Notes under the pieces: model-generated | What the model was told of the DNA's origin: nothing | Seen by the model: the letters and a program-made list of their open reading frames with translations, nothing else | Database searches by the model: none | Position numbers and translations under genes: made by a program | From: DATLYB01 sp964502525 | Lineage (GTDB): Bacteria > Bacteroidota > Bacteroidia > Chitinophagales > CAIOSU01 | Reading direction: 5' to 3' | DNA length: 26,450 nucleotides | Assembly: GCA_964502525.1 (NCBI GenBank) | Contig: CAZCXH010000058.1 | Location: forward strand, 1 to 26,450 | Shown here: piece after piece, positions 1-9,474 of the stretch | Layout of the letters: each line of letters opens with the position of its first letter | Position numbering within the stretch: the first letter of the stretch is position 1

Positions 1-46
1 GCCCCTTGCTTAAAAGGCAAATGCTCTACCCCTGAGCTACTGGGTC
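1..46 (-). tRNA. tRNA-Lys (anticodon TTT), 3' part outside the window
   Basis: Read on the minus strand from 46 downwards, the sequence opens with a 7-nt acceptor strand (GACCCAG), then TA, a D-arm with GCTC/GAGC pairing, and an anticodon arm TTTGC-CTTTTAA-GCAAG whose 7-nt loop carries anticodon TTT. This gives tRNA-Lys(UUU). Only the 5' portion through the anticodon arm is present; the variable loop, T-arm and acceptor 3' strand lie beyond the left edge. The acceptor pairing therefore cannot be checked here. Confidence 0.93.
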
Positions 47-61
47 TTAAAAAAGAGTGTG

Positions 62-94
62 CAAAGATAAACAAGCACCCCGCTTTCTCAAAAA
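62..94 (-). promoter_or_regulatory. Bacteroidota-type promoter of the tRNA-Lys gene
   Basis: On the minus strand, TTTTTG (positions 94-89) is followed by exactly 19 nt and then TATCTTTG (69-62). This fits the phylum-specific -33/-7 consensus TTTG-N19-TAnnTTTG. The -7 element ends 16 bp upstream of the first tRNA base at 46, which leaves room for a short 5' leader. It is the best promoter match seen in the window. Confidence 0.8.
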
Positions 95-364
95 GAGATT
101 AAAATTTGGTCATTTTCCATTTTTTTCTTGAAAATGCACTAATTTCCCTCAACGTATGTGTAATTTGTGAGAGTCTTGTTTTCAGCTATTCCAAAAAAAG
201 AAATTTGCGTGTATTGCGTGGCAATTTTGATTAATTCTCGGGTAACTTATGCCTTTTGAACTTTTTATTTAAAACAACAGGAGGCAATTGAAACCCGGAG
301 AGGCATGACGGGCTGTTGATGGTTCATTTGAACCGGCAGCGCGGATTTTAGTAAACCATGAGTC
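95..364. other. Intergenic region upstream of the giant CTDC-repeat gene
   Basis: AT-rich spacer between the tRNA promoter and the start at 365. I find no clean TTTG-N19-TAnnTTTG promoter on the plus strand; partial candidates are TTTTG at 225-229 and TAATTTG at 161-167. A purine-rich GGAGG-like stretch near 281 lies too far upstream to serve the start. Two out-of-frame ATGs (304 and 358) open only 4- and 7-codon peptides, the second overlapping the true start. No stable hairpin or RNA gene was recognised. Confidence 0.5.
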
Positions 365-3300
365 ATGAAAAATGTTTGTAATTCCTGCGGGAAAAAAGTC
401 CTGCTATTTTCTTTCTCTTTTTTCCTTCTGTGGCAAAATGCACTTGGGCAATTAAGGCTTGTCATTGACAGCGTGCCTGCAATTCCTTCATCACAGGTGG
501 TCGTTCCGGTGAGGGCGTTTGGCTTCGACAACCTGCTGTCCATACAGGGAACCATTTTATATGATACAACTAAAATCACATTTGTAGCCGTTGAAGCTTT
601 CGGCTTGCCGGGAATGAGCGCTGCCCATTTCGGCAGCCCGATTGCGGGTCCAAATGGAGGCATCTCGCTGACCATCTCCTATTTCGACAACACGCTGCAG
701 GGGCCTACGGTGCCTGACAGCGCGGTGGTTTTTGCAATACGCTTCAACGTGATCGGCAATGTTGGCGAGCAGGCCGCGGTCACATGGTCAGGCGTGCCGA
801 CTCCGATAGAATTTGCCGACTCCGTGCTGCCCAATACCGTACCCGGGATTCTCGTGGACGGCTCCGTTACCATCGTGGAGTGCTTGGTCGTTGCCAACTG
901 CGATGACAGCAACTTTTGCACTATTGATGCCTGCACGCAAAATGCGTGTTCCAACACCGCCATTGACTGCGATGATAATAACGTCTGCACCAACGATGAC
1001 TGTGACAGCTTAGGCACCGGCAATTGCGTCAACGTACCTAAATGTGAAGACAACATTCCCTGCACGGTTGACTCGTGCGTGAATGGCGTGTGCGTGAACA
1101 CCATTAAAAATTGCAATGATAATTATTCATGCAGCAATGATTTTTGCGACAGCCTTGGCAACTGCGTTAACGACACGCTCTGCATCCAGGATGATGGCGA
1201 CCCGTGCACGGATGATTTCTGCGTCAACACGCAATGCTTCAACGTGCCGAAAGACTGCGATGACGGCTATTCATGCACCACCGATTTTTGCGACAATCTG
1301 GGCGCCTGCGTACACGATACGCTTTGCTTCGAGGATGACGGTGACCCCTGCACCATTGACACCTGCATAGCGGGCAACTGCTTTAACATACCGAAAAATT
1401 GCGATGATAACAACCCCTGTTCCGATGATGTGTGCAACAACCTCGGCAACTGCGTCAACACCTTCTGCCAGTTCGATGACGGTGACGCCTGCACGGATGA
1501 CGCCTGCTTCGATGGCGATTGCTACCACTCACCGAAAGATTGCGGAGATACTGATGCCTGCACGTCCGACTCCTGCGACAACAACGGCAACTGTATCAAC
1601 CAGCTTAAAAACTGCAATGATTTCAATGACTGCACGAATGACAGATGTTTTGGAAATATTTGCTTCAATGAGCCTGTTGTATGTGATGACAGCAATGCGT
1701 GCACTATTGATACCTGCATCAACGGCACCTGCTCAAATGACCCGATTAACTGCGATGACGGGAACGTGTGCACATTCGACCATTGCTTCGAGGGGCAATG
1801 CCTGAATGAATTGTTTCCATGCAACGACAACGATGAATGTACTGTAGGTGATTTCTGCGACAGCACGGGCAGTTGCGTGTTTCCAAGGTTTTGCATTGAT
1901 GATGGCGACTCCTGTACGTTTGATTCATGCGCCAACGGCAACTGCTTTTATCAGCAAATACCCGGATGCCCGTGTGTTGACAACGCTGACTGCAATGACA
2001 GCAGCGCCTGTACTGATGATTTATGCGTAGCGAACGTGTGCGTTTATACAGATACAATATGTCCTGCAGACAGTCTGGCATGCACCGAGGATATTTGTGT
2101 AAGCGGCTCATGCACCTATCCTCAGATCAATTGCAATGACAACCTCGATTGCACCACTGATTTCTGCGATACTACAGGCGCTTGCGCCCACTCGTCCATT
2201 TGCACCTCGGATGGCGACCCTTGTACTATTGACACTTGTTTTCAGGGAAGCCTGTGCGCCAATATACAGATTGTCTGTGATGACAACAACGCCTGCACTA
2301 TTGATTCCTGTGATGGAGGCTTCTGCCTTTCATCCCCTGTCTGCATCGTTGATGACGGTGACCCGTGCACGGTGGATAATTGCATCAACGGAACATGCAA
2401 TCACATTCAAAAAATCTGCAACGATAACAGCGCCTGCACCACAGATAGCTGCGACACCAGCGGCAATTGCGCCTATGAGCCGATATGCCTGCTGGATGAC
2501 AGCATTGCCTGCACTACGGATTCATGCGTGGCAGGGCAATGCTTCAATGTGCCCAATGACTGCGATGACAATTACTCCTGCACAACTGATTCCTGCGGTG
2601 GGGGCAGTTGCTTCAACACGCCCATTTGCACCGTTGATGACGGAGACTCCTGCACCAGCGATATTTGCGCCAATGGACAATGCATCAACGATCCGATTAT
2701 CTGCGATGACGGTTTATCCTGCACCGTTGATTCCTGCAATAATGGTGTTTGCGAAACCGCTCCCTTGTGTCCCGTTGATGACGGCAACCCGTGCACCACT
2801 GACTATTGCTTTAGCGGACAATGTTTCAACGATACAATTGACTGTGATGATCAGGATGATTGCACCAACGATGCCTGTGTCAGCGGTGCGTGTATCAGCA
2901 CCCCCGTCTGCCTGCTGGATAACGATTCTTGCACATTTGATTTTTGCGTTGGGGGAGTTTGCTTTACATCACCCATTGGCTGCCAGGATGATGGAGACTC
3001 CTGCACCCTTGATACCTGCATTGACACTATCGGCTGCGTTAATATAGCCCTGTGCTGCATCACAGACGGTGATTGCCGTGACTTTGATGATTGCACCTCG
3101 GATACGTGCATCAGCCAAAGCTGCAATTACATCCCGCTCAACTGCGATGATGGTGATGACTGCACCATTGACGAATGCATTGGCGGGGTTTGCTTTAACA
3201 ATCCTATTATCTGCGATGACAGCAACCCGTGCACCACGGATACCTGCATAGCTGCAACATGCTCCTTTACTCCTTTCAATTGTAACGATGGCGATCCATG

Positions 3301-6300
3301 CACGAACGATACCTGCATCGGTGGCGTCTGCTTCAATAACCCTGTAGTTTGCAATGACGGAAATGCCTGCACCAACGATACCTGCATTGGCGGTTCTTGC
3401 AATTATATTATCACCTGCTGTTCAACAAGTGTCGAGTGTGAAGATGGCGACTTGTGCACTGCCGATACCTGCCTTAGCCTGAGTTGCAGCTATATTCCGT
3501 TGAATTGCAGCGATGGGAATAATTGCACCAGGGACACGTGCATAGCAGGAAGCTGTTCCAATCCTCCGCTTTGTGTTGACGGTGACACCTGCACTACTGA
3601 TGTATGCAATAGTGGCGTTTGCTCGTTCCCGGAAATATTGGGCTGCCGCGATGCGTGCGATACCCTGGATTGCAATGATGGAAATGCCTGCACTACCGAT
3701 ACCTGCGTGTCGGAAGCTTGCCAGAACAATCCCGTTATTTGCGATGATAGTGATAATTGCACCAATGACACGTGCATCGGTGGAAGCTGCTCATTCATTG
3801 CGGTAATATGCAATGACAATAGCGCCTGCACCGATGATACATGCGTTAACGGAGCCTGTTCTTTCACCGCAATTACCTGTGTTGACGGAGACTTGTGCAC
3901 GACTGATGGATGTAACATCAACACCGGATGCGAATTTCGCCCTCTCGACTGCGATGACCGCGACAACTGCACTAACGACAACTGCCAGCTTGGAATATGT
4001 TTCCACTTCCCCGTGTTCTGCAGCGATGGAAACCCATGCACCACTGATACATGCGTTATTGGCGCCTGCAGTTATACGCCTCTTGATTGCGATGATGGCG
4101 ATTTATGCACAACGGATTATTGCAATAACGGTGTCTGCCAGCATAGTGCGGTCAATTGCAATGACGGCAACGCATGCACCACCGACTTCTGCGCTAACGA
4201 TGCGTGCCAGCATCTTCCGATTATATGCAATGACAACGACCAGTGCACCAACGACATCTGCGTGAACGGCAACTGTCAGTTCAGCGCCAAAAGCTGCGGT
4301 GACGGAGATAACTGCACTATAGATTTCTGCATTGACGGCATCTGCCAGCATGCCCCAATGGATTGCGATGATGGCGACCCCTGCACCCGTGATTTTTGCG
4401 TGAACGGCATTTGTCAGAACATTCCGATAAGCTGCGATGACGGCAATTCATGCACTACCGATAATTGCGTAAACGGAATTTGCCAGCATGTTGCTCTTAA
4501 CTGCAATGACAATGATCCATGCACAACTGACGGATGTTCAAATGGGGTATGCCAGAACGTTGCGCTTAATTGCGATGACGGTGATCTGTGCACTCTTGAC
4601 ATCTGCATTAACGGGATATGTTCGCATATCCCCCCTGATGTTGATGATGGCGATCCATGCACCGTTGACGCGTGCGTCAATGGCGTAATCCAAAATACAC
4701 CGCTTAACTGCGATGACGGGCAAGGCTGTACGGATGATACTTGCATAAACGGAATCTGCCAGCATTTTGCAGTTAACTGCAATGACGGCAATCCCTGCAC
4801 GAATGATTTCTGCCTGAACGGCATTTGCAACAATACGCCAATCACCTGCAATGACAACAACTCATGCACCACCGACCAGTGCGTGAACGGAAATTGCATT
4901 AATAATCCTGTTAATTGCAGCGACAGCAATCCATGCACAGATGACGTATGCGTCAATGGGGTGTGTTCCAATCCTCCGGTAATATGCAATGACGGTGATT
5001 TATGCACCAATGATGCCTGCGTTGGGGGGATGTGCCAGTTCACACCAACAAGTTGTGATGACAATGATAACTGTACCGATGACCAATGCATCAACTCCCA
5101 ATGTTTTCATTTCACCGTTTCCTGCAATGACAACGACCCCTGCTCAATTGACAAATGCGATCAGTTAAACGGCTGCACCAACACGCCCATTGATTGCAAT
5201 GACAACGATCCGTGCACCAATGACGCTTGTTCAAACGGCATTTGTCAGAATATGCAGATGAATTGCAACGACAACGATCCGTGCACGATTGACATTTGTG
5301 TTGCCGGAGTTTGCCAGCATACTCCCAACACCTGTAATGACAATGATGCCTGCACCGTTGACCAGTGCGGTCCGAACGGTTGTTTCTTCACCGCGATGAA
5401 TTGCAATGACAACAACATTTGCACTAACGATGCATGCGCCAATGGAAATTGCACGCATGCTCCCGTTACGTGCAATGACAACAACCCATGCACCGTTGAC
5501 CAATGCGGACCCAACGGGTGTTTCTTCACTCCCATGAATTGCAACGATAACAATCCGTGCACCAGCGATGCATGCTCCAACGGAAATTGCGTGAATCAGC
5601 CTATCAATTGCAATGACAACAACATCTGCACTAATGATGCGTGCGTCAACGGAGCATGCCAGAATACACCGGTTGCATGCAATGACAACAATCCATGCAC
5701 CATTGATCAATGCGGGGCGAACGGGTGCTTCTTCACTGCCATTAACTGCAACGACTTTAACGTGTGCACCAATGACGCCTGCGTTAACGGCACTTGCCAG
5801 AATACTCCCGTAACATGCAACGATGGAAACGCATGCACCGTTGACCAATGCGGACCTAACGGCTGCTTCTCATTGCCGCTCAACTGCGATGATGGCGACA
5901 ACTGCACGGTTGATGCATGTTCCAGCGGCATTTGTCAGAACGCGCCCATTTCATGCAACGACAACAATACATGTACGGTTGACCAGTGCGGACCCAACGG
6001 ATGCTTCTTCACGCCCATGAATTGCAACGATAATAACGCTTGCACCAATGATGCCTGTTTGAACGGAGTTTGCCAGAATACTCCTGTTTCATGCAGCGAC
6101 AATGATGTTTGCACCAATGATGCCTGCGTGAACGGTAATTGTCAGCACACGCCTGTTACATGCAACGACAATAACCCGTGTACCGTTGACCTATGCGGTG
6201 CCAACGGATGCTTCTTTACACCCATCAACTGCAACGATAACGATGTTTGCACCAACGATGCGTGTGTCAATGGCAACTGCCAGAACACTCCTGTTTCATG

Positions 6301-9300
6301 CAACGACAATAACTCCTGCACTATTGACCAGTGCGGTGCCAATGGCTGCCTGAACACTCCGATCAACTGCAACGATTCCGACATTTGCACCAATGACGCC
6401 TGCGTCAATGGCAACTGCCAGAACACACCTGTATCATGTGCCGACAATGATCCTTGCACAGTTGATCAATGCGGAGCTAACGGGTGTTTCCATACCCAGA
6501 TTAACTGCAACGACAATGATCCTTGCACCAACGATGTGTGCGTCAACGGCACATGCCAGAACACTCCTGTTGCTTGTAACGATGGAAACGCCTGCACGGT
6601 GGATCAGTGCGGACCTAACGGGTGTTTCTCCCTTCCCGTAAACTGCAACGACAATGACATATGCACCAATGACGCCTGCGTGAACGGAACGTGCCAGAAC
6701 ACGCCTTTGACCTGCAACGACAACAATGCATGCACCGTTGATCAATGTGGCGCCAACGGTTGCTTCTTCACTCCGCTCAACTGCAATGATTCAGATGTAT
6801 GCACTAATGATAACTGCGCGAATGGCCAATGCCAAAACACTCCTGTATCATGCAATGACAACGATCCCTGCACCGTTGACCAATGCGGACCCGCTGGCTG
6901 CGCCAATACGCAAATAAACTGCAGCGACAGCAATCCCTGCACGAGCGATGCCTGCGTCAACGGTCAGTGCAACAATCAGCCGATTAGTTGCAATGATTTT
7001 GACTTATGCACTAATGACGCCTGCGTGAATGGCAATTGCCAGAACACTCCGGTTACCTGCAATGACGGCAATGCCTGCACCTCTGATCAGTGCGGAGCCA
7101 ACGGCTGTTTCTATACACCGATTGACTGCAACGATTTTGACGCCTGCACCAATGATGCCTGCGTGAATGGCAATTGCCAGAATACCGGGATCAACTGCAA
7201 TGATAACAACCCGTGCACTACCGATCAATGCGGTGCAAACGGATGCTTCTATACTCCAATAAATTGCAATGACTTTAATGCTTGCACCAATGATGCCTGC
7301 GTGAGCGGCACCTGTCAGAATATTCCGATCACATGCAATGACAATAATCCCTGCACGATTGACCAATGCGGAGCGAATGGCTGCTTCTATACTGCGATCA
7401 ATTGCAACGACAATGACGTGTGCACGAATGATGCCTGCGTTGGCGGAAACTGCGTGAATACGCCAGTCTCCTGTGACGATATCAACCTTTGCACGATTGA
7501 CCAATGCGGAGCCAACGGATGCATTAACACGCCTATGGATTGCGATGACTTTGATCCCTGCACCGAGGATTTCTGCCAGGCAGGGCTTTGCAAGCATACT
7601 GTAGCGAATTGTGATGACCAGGATTTATGCACCAATGACTTCTGCGGTGCCAATGGATGCATTAATACGCCAGTTGACTGCAATGACTTCGATGTTTGCA
7701 CCAATGACAACTGCATTAACGGCATTTGCCAGAATCCTCAGGTATCATGCGATGATGGAAACTCGTGCACCACCGACCAGTGCGGACCCAGCCCGGTGGC
7801 TTGCACCCATACCCCTATACCGGGATGTAACTGCAACATCTCCGTTGCGATCAGCGAGGAGCCCTTGCCATCATTCTGCCAGGGCGCAGCAGTAGCGCTG
7901 AAAGCCACCGCTGCATCAGCCACATCCTACTCATGGTCGTCCGGTGCAACAGGCGCAACAATCAATGCAGCCGCAGGCGGCTCGTATTCAGTCACCGCCA
8001 GCGGTAACGGGTGCAGCGCATCGGCCTCACATGCTGCAACTGCCGCACACAATCTGTTATCGGCTTACACTGTTGTCGCTACGAAGGAAGCAAAACTCAT
8101 CAACAATAACGTCTCCAGCGGAGGCATTGGAGCAACCACTGCAAGCGGGAAAGCCATTCTGCAAAGCGGATCATCTGCAACCGCTGCGGGTACGTTTGTG
8201 AAGGCTGCGATTATCAGCGTTACCGGTGGCAGCTCCGCTACTACGCAGATACCTTCTGCCGTTACGGTTTCGTTGCCGCCTTTCGAGTTCAGCCCGCAAT
8301 GCGATTTTGGACAAAGCCTTAATGTGCCGGCCGGTACATCCGTAACGTTAAATGGCGCGCAGTATAATGACATCACCATCGGGACAAACTGCACCGTGAC
8401 ATTCACCGAAACTGTTATTAACGTTGATAATATTTATTCGAGCGCAAATGCCACCATCAAATTCGCTGCGCCATGCGTCAGGCTGAAGGTTTGCAAGAAG
8501 CTGCAATTAGGCGCGAATAATTCATTCAATCCTGACGAAAAAGAAGTGATTGCTTTCGTGCAGGTTGATGTTACAATAGGCGGTGGTTCCAGTGTTACAG
8601 CAGATATTCAGATGAACGGAGGAAAGATGACGGTGAACGCAGGCACACAGGGCGACCCGAACATCATGAAAGGGTTGTTCGTTGTGAATATGCTTGAATC
8701 CAATCCATTCACGCAGTGGCATCAGAATACGGATTGCAGCGCTGCCTGCCAGCCGGTTTCTCAGTCAAATTGCCTTCCAACTGACATGGAGGTGATTTCG
8801 TTTACGCTTGTAAATGCAACAAGCGATCAGGACATCGGACCGCTGAATGATGGCGCAGTGATAAATCTCGCGCAGACCGGCTCCATCAGCGTCAGAGCCA
8901 ATGTGTGTTTTGGGCCGAGCATTGAAAGCGTGAAATTCCAGCTCAACGGCAATAATTACAAAATAGAGAATATTCCGTTCTATTCAATAGCGGGTGATAA
9001 CGGTGGCAACTATATTCCCTGGAATGTGCAGCCGGGAACATATATCATTAACGCCATACCTTACAGCAACGACAACGCAACAGGAACCGCAGGAATCAAC
9101 CTGTCTGTAACCATCACTGTCATCGGCAGTTCGCCCAAGATGGAAGATTACGGTGGTTCCGATGACGAAGCGCTTCAGAAGGCTGCGTTCCTGAATGCAT
9201 ATCCAAACCCGTTCTCCGACAAACTGAATATCGAGTTCTCCCTTGATGAAGATTCAAAAGCAAGTCTTGAAATATTCAATGCAGCGGGACAGAAGGTCGC

Positions 9301-9442
9301 AACTTTATTTGAGGGGGATGTCAAAGCCTCCGAGCTTAACACGGTAGAATTTAAACCAGTATCGGTTTCAAGCGGAATCTACATTTACAAGCTGCAGACT
9401 GAAAACCGCATTTACTACGGAAAGGCCATCCTGTCTCGTTAG
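365..9442 (+). CDS. Giant T9SS-secreted CTDC-repeat protein with cohesin-like domain (3025 aa)
   Basis: Probable surface or extracellular matrix protein. Residues 1-29 form a signal peptide (hydrophobic core LLFSFSFFLLW, cleavage after ALGQ). Residues about 30-170 resemble a cohesin-type beta-sandwich (VPVRAF..., LLSIQGTILYDTTKITF). Residues 179 to about 2490 hold 98 hand-counted units of about 23 residues with the pattern C-x5-C-T-x-D-x-C-x4-C. This matches the Dictyostelium CTDC repeat (Pfam Dicty_CTDC type) found in prestalk and extracellular matrix proteins. About 2490-2545 is an Ig-like segment (SYSWSSGATG), followed by a glycine/serine/threonine-rich region that looks beta-solenoid-like. 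The last 80 or so residues (YPNPFSDKLNIEFSL..., ending KAILSR) are a type A T9SS sorting domain. With roughly 390-400 cysteines, about 13% of the protein is Cys, presumably all in disulfides after export. The ATG at 365 is the only start that gives the signal peptide. It is flanked by the tRNA and by a MITE-like element, so it seems monocistronic. Ligand and role are unknown. Confidence 0.93.
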   Translation: MKNVCNSCGKKVLLFSFSFFLLWQNALGQLRLVIDSVPAIPSSQVVVPVRAFGFDNLLSIQGTILYDTTKITFVAVEAFGLPGMSAAHFGSPIAGPNGGISLTISYFDNTLQGPTVPDSAVVFAIRFNVIGNVGEQAAVTWSGVPTPIEFADSVLPNTVPGILVDGSVTIVECLVVANCDDSNFCTIDACTQNACSNTAIDCDDNNVCTNDDCDSLGTGNCVNVPKCEDNIPCTVDSCVNGVCVNTIKNCNDNYSCSNDFCDSLGNCVNDTLCIQDDGDPCTDDFCVNTQCFNVPKDCDDGYSCTTDFCDNLGACVHDTLCFEDDGDPCTIDTCIAGNCFNIPKNCDDNNPCSDDVCNNLGNCVNTFCQFDDGDACTDDACFDGDCYHSPKDCGDTDACTSDSCDNNGNCINQLKNCNDFNDCTNDRCFGNICFNEPVVCDDSNACTIDTCINGTCSNDPINCDDGNVCTFDHCFEGQCLNELFPCNDNDECTVGDFCDSTGSCVFPRFCIDDGDSCTFDSCANGNCFYQQIPGCPCVDNADCNDSSACTDDLCVANVCVYTDTICPADSLACTEDICVSGSCTYPQINCNDNLDCTTDFCDTTGACAHSSICTSDGDPCTIDTCFQGSLCANIQIVCDDNNACTIDSCDGGFCLSSPVCIVDDGDPCTVDNCINGTCNHIQKICNDNSACTTDSCDTSGNCAYEPICLLDDSIACTTDSCVAGQCFNVPNDCDDNYSCTTDSCGGGSCFNTPICTVDDGDSCTSDICANGQCINDPIICDDGLSCTVDSCNNGVCETAPLCPVDDGNPCTTDYCFSGQCFNDTIDCDDQDDCTNDACVSGACISTPVCLLDNDSCTFDFCVGGVCFTSPIGCQDDGDSCTLDTCIDTIGCVNIALCCITDGDCRDFDDCTSDTCISQSCNYIPLNCDDGDDCTIDECIGGVCFNNPIICDDSNPCTTDTCIAATCSFTPFNCNDGDPCTNDTCIGGVCFNNPVVCNDGNACTNDTCIGGSCNYIITCCSTSVECEDGDLCTADTCLSLSCSYIPLNCSDGNNCTRDTCIAGSCSNPPLCVDGDTCTTDVCNSGVCSFPEILGCRDACDTLDCNDGNACTTDTCVSEACQNNPVICDDSDNCTNDTCIGGSCSFIAVICNDNSACTDDTCVNGACSFTAITCVDGDLCTTDGCNINTGCEFRPLDCDDRDNCTNDNCQLGICFHFPVFCSDGNPCTTDTCVIGACSYTPLDCDDGDLCTTDYCNNGVCQHSAVNCNDGNACTTDFCANDACQHLPIICNDNDQCTNDICVNGNCQFSAKSCGDGDNCTIDFCIDGICQHAPMDCDDGDPCTRDFCVNGICQNIPISCDDGNSCTTDNCVNGICQHVALNCNDNDPCTTDGCSNGVCQNVALNCDDGDLCTLDICINGICSHIPPDVDDGDPCTVDACVNGVIQNTPLNCDDGQGCTDDTCINGICQHFAVNCNDGNPCTNDFCLNGICNNTPITCNDNNSCTTDQCVNGNCINNPVNCSDSNPCTDDVCVNGVCSNPPVICNDGDLCTNDACVGGMCQFTPTSCDDNDNCTDDQCINSQCFHFTVSCNDNDPCSIDKCDQLNGCTNTPIDCNDNDPCTNDACSNGICQNMQMNCNDNDPCTIDICVAGVCQHTPNTCNDNDACTVDQCGPNGCFFTAMNCNDNNICTNDACANGNCTHAPVTCNDNNPCTVDQCGPNGCFFTPMNCNDNNPCTSDACSNGNCVNQPINCNDNNICTNDACVNGACQNTPVACNDNNPCTIDQCGANGCFFTAINCNDFNVCTNDACVNGTCQNTPVTCNDGNACTVDQCGPNGCFSLPLNCDDGDNCTVDACSSGICQNAPISCNDNNTCTVDQCGPNGCFFTPMNCNDNNACTNDACLNGVCQNTPVSCSDNDVCTNDACVNGNCQHTPVTCNDNNPCTVDLCGANGCFFTPINCNDNDVCTNDACVNGNCQNTPVSCNDNNSCTIDQCGANGCLNTPINCNDSDICTNDACVNGNCQNTPVSCADNDPCTVDQCGANGCFHTQINCNDNDPCTNDVCVNGTCQNTPVACNDGNACTVDQCGPNGCFSLPVNCNDNDICTNDACVNGTCQNTPLTCNDNNACTVDQCGANGCFFTPLNCNDSDVCTNDNCANGQCQNTPVSCNDNDPCTVDQCGPAGCANTQINCSDSNPCTSDACVNGQCNNQPISCNDFDLCTNDACVNGNCQNTPVTCNDGNACTSDQCGANGCFYTPIDCNDFDACTNDACVNGNCQNTGINCNDNNPCTTDQCGANGCFYTPINCNDFNACTNDACVSGTCQNIPITCNDNNPCTIDQCGANGCFYTAINCNDNDVCTNDACVGGNCVNTPVSCDDINLCTIDQCGANGCINTPMDCDDFDPCTEDFCQAGLCKHTVANCDDQDLCTNDFCGANGCINTPVDCNDFDVCTNDNCINGICQNPQVSCDDGNSCTTDQCGPSPVACTHTPIPGCNCNISVAISEEPLPSFCQGAAVALKATAASATSYSWSSGATGATINAAAGGSYSVTASGNGCSASASHAATAAHNLLSAYTVVATKEAKLINNNVSSGGIGATTASGKAILQSGSSATAAGTFVKAAIISVTGGSSATTQIPSAVTVSLPPFEFSPQCDFGQSLNVPAGTSVTLNGAQYNDITIGTNCTVTFTETVINVDNIYSSANATIKFAAPCVRLKVCKKLQLGANNSFNPDEKEVIAFVQVDVTIGGGSSVTADIQMNGGKMTVNAGTQGDPNIMKGLFVVNMLESNPFTQWHQNTDCSAACQPVSQSNCLPTDMEVISFTLVNATSDQDIGPLNDGAVINLAQTGSISVRANVCFGPSIESVKFQLNGNNYKIENIPFYSIAGDNGGNYIPWNVQPGTYIINAIPYSNDNATGTAGINLSVTITVIGSSPKMEDYGGSDDEALQKAAFLNAYPNPFSDKLNIEFSLDEDSKASLEIFNAAGQKVATLFEGDVKASELNTVEFKPVSVSSGIYIYKLQTENRIYYGKAILSR
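899..7828 (+). repeat. Coding tandem array of 98 CTDC units (about 69 bp each)
   Basis: The array runs from the first CDDSN cysteine (residue 179) to the GCNC segment near residue 2488. The basic unit is 23 residues (69 bp) with four cysteines. Units in the first third vary in length and carry insertions. From about unit 62 (nt 5280) onward, units are almost all exactly 23 residues and alternate between two types, ...CTNDACVNG.CQNTPV.. and ...CTVDQCG.NGCF.TP... Neighbouring copies of one type often differ at synonymous sites, so the array is not a fresh DNA duplication. Short-read assembly could have collapsed copies. Confidence 0.92.
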
Positions 9443-9474
9443 AATTAACTAATTGACTTCTTTCTCTCTTTGCA

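Noticed and set aside
899..7828. CRISPR array as an explanation for the regular spacing of repeats
   Set aside because: The period is a multiple of three, the frame is open throughout, and there are no variable spacers between fixed repeats.
679..7923. Many open frames of 60-230 codons on the minus strand and in other plus frames across the repeat array
   Set aside because: They are shadows of the periodic Cys/Asp/Asn codons in the 23-residue repeat. They show monotonous compositions such as SLVQ/SPSSQ or MTATTA and none has a recognisable domain.
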